A DNA stretch of 64,000 nt, from contig JBOFWL010000028.1 in assembly GCA_051653605.1 (NCBI GenBank), positions 124,001 through 188,000 on the forward strand, in the 5' to 3' direction. Positions 1 to 7,938 of the stretch are shown here, piece after piece (the stretch's first letter is position 1; each line of letters opens with the position of its first letter). The position numbers and the translations under genes are program-made. This DNA comes from JBOFWL01 sp051653605. GTDB taxonomy: Bacteria; Spirochaetota; Brevinematia; Brevinematales; Brevinemataceae. Under the pieces are notes generated by a model that saw only the letters and a list, made by a program, of their open reading frames with translations, had not been told where the DNA came from and searched no databases.

Positions 1-603
1 ATAAGGATTAACCGTTTGTGAAAAAGAATATTTAGCAAACAGCGGTTGGATCTTTTCTGCATAAAAGGGCAAAGCCTTTATATCTCTTACAAAAACGTAC
101 TGGTTGGCTTCCCAATATGATAGCCCACCATACTGCATTAATGTAGGAATAGTTGGCCGTAGCGATGTAGCCCATAAACCCGGAAACCCAGCAACAGGCA
201 ATAGCCGCCCTATAACAGCAGGATTAATAATATTAAAACCTGCTCCTCCAAACATCATTTTACCAACTCCAATACCCACTATTCCAGTGAGAAGAAGAGG
301 ATACGAGCCTAAACCTGGCCGCATATTAAGTGAAATAACTATCCCTGTGATAACAGCTGTTAGATCTCCTATGGTAGACTTACGACCTTGCAATACGTTA
401 CACAACCTTTCGGTGAGAACAGAAGACACAACACATATAACCACAGCTCGGAGCATGGATATGCCCCAAAGATATGCACCTATCGATACGGGAAACATGA
501 GCGCGATAATGAAGTGCATCATATCACGGCGCATGGATTTGTCCATCTCGCCTGCAAAAGGAAAATCCTGCAGTGCTTTTTGGGACAGAATAGCCTCAGC
601 CAT
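1..603 (-). CDS. rnfD: RnfD/NqrB-family membrane subunit, partial (3' end beyond window)
   Basis: Reverse-strand reading from an ATG at 603 stays open for 201 codons to the window edge, so the gene is cut by the edge and not by a stop. The start follows a GGAGG box five bases upstream. The protein begins with a short cytoplasmic segment, then hydrophobic helices. Around residues 94-135 it carries an RnfD-like region: a membrane segment, a Gly-rich stretch GVGKMMFGGAGFN and IINPAVIGR, matching the family's GGxGxNxFNPA signature. RnfD is a membrane subunit of the ferredoxin:NAD+ oxidoreductase ion pump and binds FMN covalently; the FMN motif would lie past the window edge. It is more canonical than the second RnfD-like protein at 43929-44981. 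Other rnf genes are expected to the left. Confidence 0.82.
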   Translation of the reverse strand, partial: MAEAILSQKALQDFPFAGEMDKSMRRDMMHFIIALMFPVSIGAYLWGISMLRAVVICVVSSVLTERLCNVLQGRKSTIGDLTAVITGIVISLNMRPGLGSYPLLLTGIVGIGVGKMMFGGAGFNIINPAVIGRLLPVAGFPGLWATSLRPTIPTLMQYGGLSYWEANQYVFVRDIKALPFYAEKIQPLFAKYSFSQTVNPY

Positions 604-626
604 CTAAACCTCCATTTAGATTATAA

Positions 627-645
627 TAACTAAACTTATTAGTTA
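627..645. promoter_or_regulatory. perfect palindrome upstream of rnfD
   Basis: TAACTAA and TTAGTTA are separated by five bases, about 25 bases before the rnfD start, within an AT-rich intergenic stretch (604-745) that also holds TATAAT-like boxes on the minus strand. The position suits an operator or a 5' leader hairpin. No regulator can be assigned from sequence. Confidence 0.35.
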
Positions 646-745
646 TATAGTCAACTAAAAAAATTATTTAAGAAGACAACATTATAACAGATTCTAAAAA
701 ATATACAAATATTTTTAAAATAAAATTCCTCAATTTTGAAACATT

Positions 746-1042
746 TTAACTAATTTTTAACTTACGCTCGGACTGCCTTTGAATATGGATAAGTCTATAT
801 CGTTTTACATCATTTGTTTTGAGACACTCCACCATCGCCCATACCGATTTTCCAACTAAACCAGCCACCATAGACTCCATCCCACTATAGGCAGGTATAC
901 AAATTTGATATCGAATACCAGCTACTCGCAAGTGCGCAAAACTAAGCTTATCTCTTGTACGCCACACCCTCTCTACAACACCACGCATCTGTAATTCTTT
1001 CACCCAAAAACTACTTAATTCCTTAATCGCTAGCTCGCTCAT
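746..1042 (-). CDS. small hypothetical protein divergent from the phage repressor
   Basis: Encodes 98 residues from an ATG at 1042 preceded by GGAG at good spacing; an in-frame start at 1096 would add 18 residues but lacks a comparable site. The sequence is basic and mixed alpha/beta with no signal peptide or membrane helix and no family I recognise. It is transcribed away from the repressor gene, and the repressor's operator-like palindrome (1124-1143) lies between the two genes. That placement is where phages put a Cro/Ner-like or antirepressor early gene, but the sequence shows no clear helix-turn-helix. It could also be a host gene. Confidence 0.6.
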   Translation of the reverse strand: MSELAIKELSSFWVKELQMRGVVERVWRTRDKLSFAHLRVAGIRYQICIPAYSGMESMVAGLVGKSVWAMVECLKTNDVKRYRLIHIQRQSERKLKIS

Positions 1043-1086
1043 CCCTTCTCCTTTCTCCTTTCTGAATAATAAAAACCTCTTAAATA

Positions 1087-1115
1087 TTGACAACAACTAA
1101 AAAAATATCTATAAT
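1087..1115 (+). promoter_or_regulatory. consensus sigma70-type promoter for the repressor
   Basis: TTGACA at 1087-1092 and TATAAT at 1110-1115 are separated by exactly 17 bases, matching the consensus. It points toward the repressor gene, with the predicted start just before or inside the palindrome at 1124-1143. Confidence 0.75.
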
Positions 1116-1123
1116 AGAATAAC

Positions 1124-1143
1124 AATATTCGTAAAAGAATATT
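1124..1143. promoter_or_regulatory. operator-like palindrome of the repressor
   Basis: AATATTC and GAATATT separated by six bases, lying just downstream of the -10 box of the repressor promoter. A related half-site, ATATTCGA, occurs at 1161-1168, and the same motif flanks the far side of the repressor gene at 1884-1924. This supports autoregulation. Confidence 0.6.
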
Positions 1144-1224
1144 CATTTTTCGATACTATCATATTCGATTTCGACTAAAATGTCAATCGTACGTGAGAAA
1201 AATTATCAACGGTGGTATTTCCTT

Positions 1225-1869
1225 ATGGGATATGAAGAACGCTTAAAGGCTTTAAGAAAAGCTCTTGGAAAAACACAGCAAGAGTTTGGTGATATGCTTG
1301 ATATGAAACAAGTTAGACTATCTAGGTGGGAGAACGGTGCTTTCTCCGAGGAAGTGGAAAAGTTGAATATCCTAAAAGCTCATGGGGTGAGTATGGATTG
1401 GCTTATTTCTGGAGAAGGCGAGATGTTTTCTGGAAATAACTATAGCGACACCATAAAAATTCGCTACCCAGACCTCTCCGCTGCCGCCGGCCCCGGCGCT
1501 TTGAACTTCGAAGAGCTTTCCGCAGACAGCTACGTAGAGATTTCACGTAAATTAGTCGATCTTTCCCCTGCCGAGCTTAAAGAATGCTTCATGATTAAGG
1601 TGAGAGGACGCTCGATGATGCCAGAAATCGAGCATGGAGACCAGCTTTTAGTGCGATCCATCTCCGATTTGCCCGAACATGCCGAGGGAGTTTATCTTGT
1701 TCGATACGATAACGAGCTTTACGTAAAGAATATTCACTACGATAGGCGGCGGCTAGTAATGCAGAGCCTCAATAAAGAGTTCGCTCCCATCATCATCGAA
1801 GACAAAGAAGACTCCGATATTAAAGCTCAAATACTCGGGAAAGTCGTCCTCGTCATCAAACAATTTTAA
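1225..1869 (+). CDS. phage repressor, HTH plus S24 autoprotease (cI/LexA type)
   Basis: The 214-residue protein has an N-terminal XRE-type helix-turn-helix (about residues 5-62) and a C-terminal S24 peptidase domain. The catalytic Ser is S130 in GRSMMPEIEHGD, the Lys is K168 in ELYVKNI, and the probable self-cleavage bond is A88-G89 in AAAGPG. Such repressors are inactivated by RecA-stimulated self-cleavage after DNA damage. I chose the ATG at 1225, after GGTGG at nine bases, over an upstream ATG at 1180 because family members start a few residues before the HTH. Operator-like AATATTCG repeats lie on both sides of the gene, so it probably controls both the leftward small gene and the rightward structural operon. 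Confidence 0.9.
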   Translation: MGYEERLKALRKALGKTQQEFGDMLDMKQVRLSRWENGAFSEEVEKLNILKAHGVSMDWLISGEGEMFSGNNYSDTIKIRYPDLSAAAGPGALNFEELSADSYVEISRKLVDLSPAELKECFMIKVRGRSMMPEIEHGDQLLVRSISDLPEHAEGVYLVRYDNELYVKNIHYDRRRLVMQSLNKEFAPIIIEDKEDSDIKAQILGKVVLVIKQF

Positions 1870-1883
1870 ATTATTTTTTAAAA

Positions 1884-1924
1884 AATATTCGATTTTAATT
1901 TGTTTATAATTGATTTCGAATATT
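1884..1924. promoter_or_regulatory. second operator pair flanking a rightward -10 box
   Basis: AATATTCGA (1884-1892) and its inverse TCGAATATT (1916-1924) enclose a TATAAT at 1905-1910. They repeat the motif found upstream of the repressor. A repressor bound here would cover a rightward promoter, so this is the best candidate for the switch of the structural operon. There is no good -35 box, which suggests either weak basal activity or activation. Confidence 0.5.
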
Positions 1925-1978
1925 AACCCTATATCTTTATAATCTCCACTTTTATTTTATCTCTACAAAAATACTTCT

Positions 1979-2031
1979 CACACAAGACCCCTCGCTAAAA
2001 TTTGCACCCCCTCTTGTGTGGGATTTTTTTT
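1979..2031 (+). terminator. hairpin with T-tract after the repressor
   Basis: CACACAAGA (1979-1987) pairs with TCTTGTGTG (2012-2020), followed by GGA and an eight-T run. It can end the repressor transcript or act as a leader attenuator for the structural operon. Its 3' arm overlaps the -35 box of the promoter at 2014-2041. Confidence 0.5.
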
Positions 2032-2041
2032 ATGCTATAAT
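2014..2041 (+). promoter_or_regulatory. candidate promoter of the structural operon
   Basis: TTGTGT at 2014-2019 and TATAAT at 2036-2041 with 16-base spacing, 26 bases before the small terminase start, which itself has a strong AGGAGG box. The -35 box sits inside the 3' arm of the preceding hairpin. Confidence 0.5.
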
Positions 2042-2066
2042 AGCCTCCGTTGTGAGGAGGTAAAAC

Positions 2067-2471
2067 ATGATCGTCTATATGCGTCAAAAAGCAGAGCAAC
2101 TGCTAAAGCAGGGGCTTTCCCTGAGCGCCGTGGCCAAGGCCACTGGCTGCGATCGTTCCACCATCGCCCGCTGGAAAAAACAACCATTCTCCCCAGAAGA
2201 GAACCCGCTTATTTGGCTTGATAACCAAATTATTCGATCCATGCAAAATATCGACCGCCTACAGTCTGAAGAAAAAGACTTCAAGATAGAACGCGATATT
2301 CTCGAGGACTTTATCAGTATGAAGAAAAAATACGATAGCAGCCTCGACCGTTATGGTGAAACAAAAAGAGTTTTCGAGGACTTCTCCCTCTATATCTCTC
2401 GGGAACACCCCAATAATGCCCCTTTAATAGCTCAAATGATGGCCGAATACGCCGAATTTCTGGGGCGATAA
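2067..2471 (+). CDS. phage terminase small subunit-like DNA-binding protein
   Basis: The 134-residue protein has an N-terminal helix-turn-helix (residues about 4-35, with GLSLSAVAKATGCDRSTIARW) followed by a helical region, the layout of small terminase subunits of the DUF1804 type found in Mu-like phages. It would recognise the packaging start on phage or host DNA and hand it to the large subunit. The start has a strong AGGAGG box. The stop is immediately followed by the large terminase ATG, which supports the assignment. The family call rests on layout and position more than on a diagnostic motif. Confidence 0.75.
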   Translation: MIVYMRQKAEQLLKQGLSLSAVAKATGCDRSTIARWKKQPFSPEENPLIWLDNQIIRSMQNIDRLQSEEKDFKIERDILEDFISMKKKYDSSLDRYGETKRVFEDFSLYISREHPNNAPLIAQMMAEYAEFLGR

Positions 2472-3950
2472 ATGGCTCTCTCTAAGGAACAATTCATCAG
2501 GAAAATGGCTGGACTCTCCGCAAAAATGCAGGCTGTAGGCTCGTCAACAGGCTCATCACCTTCGTATGACTCCCAAAGCGGTTTTTGGAATTTCGTCCAT
2601 CGCTATTTACCCCATTATTTTACCGAAGATAGCCCACGTTTTCACAAAGAGATTATCGATCTTCTAGAACAGGAAAAACCCTGCACCGCCATCGCCGCTC
2701 CAAGAGGCTTCGCCAAAAGCACCCTTGTAAGCTTAGCTTATTCACTATGGAAAATTATTTCCGGCGATAGAAAATTCCTCGTGATCGTCTCCGCCACCGA
2801 TAAGCTCGCCGCCGACCTTGTAGAGTTTATCAAGATAGAGCTAGAGACTAACTCCCTACTGATAAAAGACTTCGGCCATTACCTTGTTCATTCCTCAAAA
2901 AAGGGCGACTTCACCACAAGAGATACCAGAATCCTCGCCCTCGGTAAAAAACGAGCCTTGAGGGGCTTCAGAAGCAGGCAACATCGCCCCGACCTCATCA
3001 TTCTCGATGATATTGAAAAAGACGCCGAGGCCTACAGCCCAGAAATGGTTCAGCAGACACTAGACCTCATCCTTCGCGGGCTGCTGCCTTCCCTCGACCC
3101 CCAACGCGGTAGGCTCATATTTATTGGCACCATCCTACGAGAACGCTCCGCTGCCGGCATTATTTTAAAATCGTCCGAGGAGCCTTTTTGTAAGTGGGTT
3201 AGAGCTATTTATAAATCTATCAATACTTTAGAGAACGGATCAGAGCAGAGCCTTTGGGAACAACGTTTCCCTTTAACAAAACTAAAAGATATTCGCGCCT
3301 CCATGGGCATCGATGCTTTTCAGACCGAATATCAGAACTCGCCGAGGCAGGATAACTCCCAAATATTTAAACCAGAATTATTTATCGAAAATTCTCTCAA
3401 TGAGAATACTCCCGTTGGAGTTTTTATCGACCCCGCAACAGACAAGCTAACTAAAAACGATTTCAAGGCCGCCGTGTTTGTTTCTAAGCAGGATAATCAA
3501 TTTGAGATTCTAGATGCCGTTTTGGTTCAGGGTAGAGACGTAGAATTCTTTGCCCGATTTACCGAAACCTTCCGACGCTATCAACATCGCATCATCGCCG
3601 TGGGCGGTGAAGGAAACGGATTTCAACAATATTTTTTGAAAGATCTTCAGCAATTCTTAAAAGACTCAGGGATAACACTATCCATAAAAGTATGTAAATC
3701 ATCCACCAATAAAGAATTAAGAATCGCTCGACTCGCTCAATACTTTGAAAGTAAGAGACTCTTTTTTAGCCGTGGAGCCTTAAACTCCGCTTGGGGTAAA
3801 ATACTCATTGAACAGCTAGAATATTTCCCTCAATCTCATGTTCATGACGACGCCCCCGATGCCTTAGCCGGCGTTATCGAATTATTAGAAGGACTTTCCA
3901 AACCCTCAGATTTTATCGCTCTCCCAAAAAGAGCCAAAAAGAGTTTTTAA
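2472..3950 (+). CDS. phage terminase large subunit
   Basis: The 492-residue packaging motor has an N-terminal ATPase with Walker A APRGFAKST (residues 76-84) and Walker B LIILDD (175-180), followed by a catalytic acidic residue. The C-terminal RNase H-like nuclease has acidic positions in FIDPATD (about residue 318) and a late HDDAPDALAG motif, as in Mu-type large terminases. Both active centres look intact, so the protein should be able to cut and pump DNA. It starts directly after the small subunit stop and is followed nine bases later by the portal gene. Confidence 0.93.
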   Translation: MALSKEQFIRKMAGLSAKMQAVGSSTGSSPSYDSQSGFWNFVHRYLPHYFTEDSPRFHKEIIDLLEQEKPCTAIAAPRGFAKSTLVSLAYSLWKIISGDRKFLVIVSATDKLAADLVEFIKIELETNSLLIKDFGHYLVHSSKKGDFTTRDTRILALGKKRALRGFRSRQHRPDLIILDDIEKDAEAYSPEMVQQTLDLILRGLLPSLDPQRGRLIFIGTILRERSAAGIILKSSEEPFCKWVRAIYKSINTLENGSEQSLWEQRFPLTKLKDIRASMGIDAFQTEYQNSPRQDNSQIFKPELFIENSLNENTPVGVFIDPATDKLTKNDFKAAVFVSKQDNQFEILDAVLVQGRDVEFFARFTETFRRYQHRIIAVGGEGNGFQQYFLKDLQQFLKDSGITLSIKVCKSSTNKELRIARLAQYFESKRLFFSRGALNSAWGKILIEQLEYFPQSHVHDDAPDALAGVIELLEGLSKPSDFIALPKRAKKSF

Positions 3951-3959
3951 GGAGTATCC

Positions 3960-5093
3960 ATGGCACCTCGCATTCAGAAAATAAAAGACTCCGCATCGAA
4001 CAGGATGCTGAGCTTTTGGGGACATATCCCCAACCCAAACAGACAATTTTTTCGACGCATGGGCGTTTCTTTCGATCAGGCAATGAGAGATGTTTCTTCC
4101 GTTGCCGAGGTAGAGGCCGCAATGACCGCAAGAAAAAACGCCGTACTAGGCAACGAGTGGCATATTGCCGGTGATGATTTCGCCAAAGACATCGAAGATA
4201 ACTTCAAGCAGATTGGCATTCACTCCATTTTTAACAGCATTTTCGACTCGATTTGGAATGGATTTACCGTTCTCGATATCCCTCTTGTTAAAAAATCGGG
4301 GAAAACCCTATACGGTGAGATTCTTTCTCTGCCCTGCGATTGGTTTTCTTTTGATAAATCTAGCAACCTCGTTTTTAGCCGCGAAAAAAACTCCCGCCCC
4401 GTTTGCTTAGAAACAGGCAACCCCGACAAAGAAGGCGAATTAGTTCGCTATTTCCCCAGCTACCACAACCCCTATGGCGAAAGCCAATTATCCCGCGTTT
4501 TCTGGCCCGCAACTTGGCTTAGAGGCAACATGGAATATTGGGCTTCTTATATAAGTAGATTCGGGGATGACAGCATCTTGGTTCATACAGACCTCGCTTC
4601 CGCCGACAAAAAATCCGAGCTGCTCAAGGCCGTGATGGACTTTCGATCCAGCGGGGGCATGGTTGTTGAAGGCTCCGATACCTTTGAGATTTTAAAGCAT
4701 GATAAAAGCTCATCTTCTCAATTGTTCAAAGACTTTGCCCTTATTTGTCGAGAGAGTATCAGCAAGTTGATCCTTGGACATGGCTCGGCTTTGGATTCGA
4801 CACCAGGAAAGCTTGGGTCGGAAACTGCCATCGAACTCGTTCGCGCCGACATTCGCGCCGGTGATAAGAGACTCATCGAATCCGTTATGAATTCCCTCAT
4901 CAGGCATATCTTCCTTATTAATGGATACAAAGATTCAGACCTGCCTTCGTTTCAATGGGCCGCCGAAGACGAAGAACAAAGAATAGCCAGAGATAAAGCT
5001 CTGTACAGCATGGGTGTACGTTTTTCCCCCAGCTATTTACAACGCGTTTACCGCTTAGAAGAACAGGATATTTTAGGAGAAAACAATGTTTAA
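3960..5093 (+). CDS. phage portal protein (Mu gp29 / DUF935 type)
   Basis: The 377-residue protein resembles the DUF935 portal family. Features are an N-terminal stretch with RMGVSFDQAMRDVSSVAEVE, a central LSLPCDWFSFD segment, and YHNPYGESQLSRVFWPATW typical of the portal core. Portals form the dodecameric ring at the capsid vertex through which DNA enters and to which the tail attaches. The start follows AAGGAG. It overlaps the next gene by eight bases, which leaves no room for a Mu F (gp30)-type head-morphogenesis gene. It is somewhat shorter than Mu gp29 (about 500 residues), so the C-terminal part may be reduced. Confidence 0.88.
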   Translation: MAPRIQKIKDSASNRMLSFWGHIPNPNRQFFRRMGVSFDQAMRDVSSVAEVEAAMTARKNAVLGNEWHIAGDDFAKDIEDNFKQIGIHSIFNSIFDSIWNGFTVLDIPLVKKSGKTLYGEILSLPCDWFSFDKSSNLVFSREKNSRPVCLETGNPDKEGELVRYFPSYHNPYGESQLSRVFWPATWLRGNMEYWASYISRFGDDSILVHTDLASADKKSELLKAVMDFRSSGGMVVEGSDTFEILKHDKSSSSQLFKDFALICRESISKLILGHGSALDSTPGKLGSETAIELVRADIRAGDKRLIESVMNSLIRHIFLINGYKDSDLPSFQWAAEDEEQRIARDKALYSMGVRFSPSYLQRVYRLEEQDILGENNV

Positions 5094-5886
5094 AATTACC
5101 ATTTTAAAGACCGGCTCTTATTACTCCACTCAGGGTAGGGAAATTGTTATTAGCGATCAGACCTTAGCCGATATCGCTCATAACTCTAACATCGCTGATG
5201 CCCCCGTTCGTGGACTAGACCATGATTGCGTCCCAGTGGCAATCCTTGCCAGCAAGGGTAAGCTGGAAATTGAACTGCCCGAAGACTTAAAAGACAAAAA
5301 TCTTCAGGCTTGTTTAGTCAATATCAGTGACAACGCCCACGCCTATCGCTTACAGCATATCGATGCCCTCGACCACGACTCTCCTCGTTTACTCATCAAC
5401 ATTCAAGAAGCCCTAGGTTGGAAACACATTTCTTTTTCAATCGCTGGCGAAGAAGGCGTGTTTCTTCCTTTTAAAAAAAATTCCTCCCCATCTAGCCCTT
5501 CTAACCACGAACTGCTCACACGGCTTGCTCAGGCCGAAAAAGAGTGCCGACAACTTCGCGAAGAACTAGCCCGAACCTGCGTCGATGGCGAAATTTTAGA
5601 GTGGGAGTGCTGGAAAGAGTTTCCCAAAGCCATGCAAGAGAGAGTACGCGCTTTCGCCTTAAAAGAAATTGAGGCCGGAAAAGACCCTAAGGTTGCCGTC
5701 GCTTCTTTCGCCGAACACCTGCCCGATAAAAAACGCTCCCGATTTGGGACGCCTGCATTCACAAATTCACCAGAGATACTCGGTAAAGAGTTCGCTCTGA
5801 AAAAGGCTGAGTATGAATCTCAAGGATTCTCGCCTTCCGTTGCCTATGACAAAGCTCAAAAAGACCTTCAAGGAGAGTGTTTATGA
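5086..5886 (+). CDS. phage head protease/scaffold-like protein
   Basis: The 266-residue protein sits between portal and capsid, where Mu-like phages carry the I protease and Z scaffold. The N-terminal half (1-135) is beta-rich with DHDCVPVAIL and GWKHISFSI segments, resembling the I-type protease fold. A polar linker then leads to a charged helical C-terminal half (145-266) with coiled-coil character, like a scaffold. I cannot point to a certain catalytic serine, so protease activity is inferred. The stop overlaps the capsid start as ATGA, which suggests coupled translation. Confidence 0.68.
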   Translation: MFKITILKTGSYYSTQGREIVISDQTLADIAHNSNIADAPVRGLDHDCVPVAILASKGKLEIELPEDLKDKNLQACLVNISDNAHAYRLQHIDALDHDSPRLLINIQEALGWKHISFSIAGEEGVFLPFKKNSSPSSPSNHELLTRLAQAEKECRQLREELARTCVDGEILEWECWKEFPKAMQERVRAFALKEIEAGKDPKVAVASFAEHLPDKKRSRFGTPAFTNSPEILGKEFALKKAEYESQGFSPSVAYDKAQKDLQGECL

Positions 5887-6809
5887 CCAATTTCGAACAG
5901 ATGCCTGCCGTTTTACATCGGCTCGCCGAGGACTACCCCCTCAATCGTCGCTATGCCTTTGGGATTTTCCCAGCTTATGAGGCTTTGATAGCCAAAGACA
6001 GCTATAAAGCCGCTAAATTCGGTGGGGAATCCCTCAACCCAGAGGACTTTCTTCGCGAAAATGGCAAAGAAGCCAAACGTTATAGCGAAATACCTCATCA
6101 GACCGTCGAGGTGCCTGTTCATCGCTATTCCATCGAAAGCTCCGTCGACTGGAGCGAACATGGACATCAAGAACAAGAAATGAAAAATCAGCTTCTTCTT
6201 CTTGAATCTCGAACAAAATTCGCCATGGAAAAGCTTTTTAACAGCATCGAGGCCAGGCAGATTGATCTAGCTTGCGACGCCTCTTTATACCCCTCCGACC
6301 ACGTTATCAAACCCAGCAAACCTTGGGATGATGAGGACTCCGACCCCATCGCTCAGATTGAAGAAGCTAAAAATCTTATCATGAGCAAAATCGGCATTAA
6401 GCCCAATCGTCTTACCATCTCCGATAAGGTTTGGCAAAAACTTCGGGTACGCCGCAACTTGCTTAGCACTCTCCCCGATACCATGCTGAGAGCCGGCCTG
6501 ACCCCAGAGGCCTTCGCCGAAATTTGTGGCGTTCAGCATGTCGTCATCGCCGATACCATGTGGAAAAAAGACGGCATCATGTCTTCGCCTTGGGCTAATA
6601 ATGCTCTTCTCTGCTATAACCCTTCCACCCCTTCCGACCCCCAAAATGAACCAATGTTTGGGGTTACCATCATTCGCCCCCTAGGATATAACGACCTCAG
6701 ATTCTACACCGATGACGCCAGAAGCTCCGAGGTGTTCGCCGCAGATAGATACCTAGGCTGGGGCATCATCAACCCCGAAGCCGGTGTTTTATTTAAAGAC
6801 CTCATTTAG
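5883..6809 (+). CDS. major capsid protein
   Basis: The 308-residue protein follows the scaffold gene and is the only candidate for the shell protein. Segments KPNRLTISDKVWQKL, LTPEAFAEICGVQHVVIAD and the near-C-terminal GWGIINPEAG resemble the peripheral and axial domains of HK97-fold coat proteins seen in Mu-like phages. I prefer the ATG at 5883, preceded by AAGGAG at seven bases, to a GTG at 5877. No early stops or frameshifts are present. The gene is followed closely by the gp36-like connector. Confidence 0.82.
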   Translation: MTNFEQMPAVLHRLAEDYPLNRRYAFGIFPAYEALIAKDSYKAAKFGGESLNPEDFLRENGKEAKRYSEIPHQTVEVPVHRYSIESSVDWSEHGHQEQEMKNQLLLLESRTKFAMEKLFNSIEARQIDLACDASLYPSDHVIKPSKPWDDEDSDPIAQIEEAKNLIMSKIGIKPNRLTISDKVWQKLRVRRNLLSTLPDTMLRAGLTPEAFAEICGVQHVVIADTMWKKDGIMSSPWANNALLCYNPSTPSDPQNEPMFGVTIIRPLGYNDLRFYTDDARSSEVFAADRYLGWGIINPEAGVLFKDLI

Positions 6810-6817
6810 GAGCCTCT

Positions 6818-7258
6818 ATGGATACCCCATATTGCACCATTCAAGATATTACCGATGCCATTCGATTTGATGTCCTAAGCTCTTGGGCCAAAGACGATAG
6901 CAGAGAAAATGAAGCCCTCGTTTTATCCCGCATCCATCAGGCCATTGCCAGAGCCACCGACGAAATTAATATTTATATCGCTAAGGTGACTCGATTGCCT
7001 TTGAAATCAATCCCTGCTTCACTAAGAGATTGCTGCGTGAAAATGGCCATTTATAAGGTCGCTTCACGCAAGGGGATTATTAAAGATGGCGCCGACGCTT
7101 CTTTACGCCAAAACTATGAAGATGCCCTCCATATGCTCGATCGCATCGCTTCCGGAAAAGCAGGCCTCGGCTTAAACCTCGATCATCAAGCCCTCACCAG
7201 CGCCAAAGATAATATCGCCGCCACCTTCCCCCCCAGCCGCATGAGAGGACTAGGATGA
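6818..7258 (+). CDS. head-tail connector, Mu gp36 / DUF1320-like
   Basis: The 146-residue protein starts with YCTIQDITDAIRFD and contains a helical core with IARATDEINIYIAKVTRLPL and LRDCCVKMAIYKVASRKG. This is the pattern of the DUF1320 (Mu gp36) and gp6-like head-completion proteins that seal the portal and join it to the tail. It lies right after the capsid gene with an AGGAG box, and its stop overlaps the next start by four bases. Confidence 0.8.
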   Translation: MDTPYCTIQDITDAIRFDVLSSWAKDDSRENEALVLSRIHQAIARATDEINIYIAKVTRLPLKSIPASLRDCCVKMAIYKVASRKGIIKDGADASLRQNYEDALHMLDRIASGKAGLGLNLDHQALTSAKDNIAATFPPSRMRGLG

Positions 7259-7746
7259 CCTTAACAATCCAGCAGATGATTCGTAACCTCGTTGCCGACA
7301 AGCTAAACATTAACTTAGGGGATGTTTTTCTTTCAAAAGCAGAAAACTCTCGCCTACGCCCCTTGCCTTCTGCTTTTATTTCCTCTAAAGAAAAATCGCT
7401 TTCAAATGCCCCCAAGTGGGAACATCCTCCTTCAAATAAAAGCTTCATCAACATTCGCCGAACCCATTGCGTTAACGAAATTTTTGAAGTGTTGATTTGC
7501 CGACAAAAACGAGAAGATGCTCTTAACGATATTTCTATGCTTTTAGCGGCGTTAGAACCAAAAATTATCCTGGATAATACCATCATCAGAATGAGCATCA
7601 CTCAGACTTCTATTCGCGATGGACACGGAGATTTAGACCATGCCACCGCTTATATTACAATACTCGCTGAGTATGGAATTTACTACAAAACAGTGTCTCA
7701 TCCGCTCAAAAACATCAAAATAGACCTAGTAAGACCTCCTAGGTAG
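7255..7746 (+). CDS. tail-completion protein, Mu gp37 / DUF1834-like
   Basis: The 163-residue protein begins TIQQMIRNLVADKLNI and ends in a beta-rich segment around DHATAYITILAEYGIYYK. Its size, position between gp36-like and sheath genes, and pattern fit the DUF1834/gp37 family of tail terminators. Its start overlaps the gp36-like stop (ATGA). It is followed by a 192-base untranslated gap that contains a structured hairpin. Assignment leans on gene order. Confidence 0.65.
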   Translation: MTLTIQQMIRNLVADKLNINLGDVFLSKAENSRLRPLPSAFISSKEKSLSNAPKWEHPPSNKSFINIRRTHCVNEIFEVLICRQKREDALNDISMLLAALEPKIILDNTIIRMSITQTSIRDGHGDLDHATAYITILAEYGIYYKTVSHPLKNIKIDLVRPPR

Positions 7747-7761
7747 CTGTTTTATCAAGCT

Positions 7762-7825
7762 AAGTGCGTCGGTAGGAGAAGAAATTGAGGATTTGATTTC
7801 TTTTTTGCCTTCTCCACCGCCACTT
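7762..7825 (+). promoter_or_regulatory. structured RNA hairpin, copy 1 (twin of 9812-9851)
   Basis: Layout from the outside in: AAGTG pairs with CACTT; an internal loop has CGT opposite C; CGG pairs with CCG; after a bulge, a 7-bp stem GGAGAAG/CTTCTCC closes a 27-base loop that itself contains GAAAT/ATTTC. The same outer sequence occurs at 9812-9851 with a different 7-bp stem. A short T run follows, so it may also act as a terminator or attenuator between the connector genes and the sheath. Confidence 0.7.
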
Positions 7826-7938
7826 TTTTCATTAAAAACCTTTTGGGATCCTTCTTACCCCTCATCATAACCCAAATAAACTCGTTCATCTAAGCATTTT
7901 ACACGCCATCCTCAAGGATAGGCAGGGAGAATTAACAT

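Noticed and set aside
104..607. Plus-strand ORF of 167 codons at the left edge
   Set aside because: It is the shadow of the rnfD gene on the opposite strand; only the minus frame gives a membrane protein with family motifs and a ribosome site.
7747..7938. Missed small gene in the 192-base gap before the sheath
   Set aside because: No start with a ribosome site and no open frame of useful length; the hairpin accounts for most of the gap.
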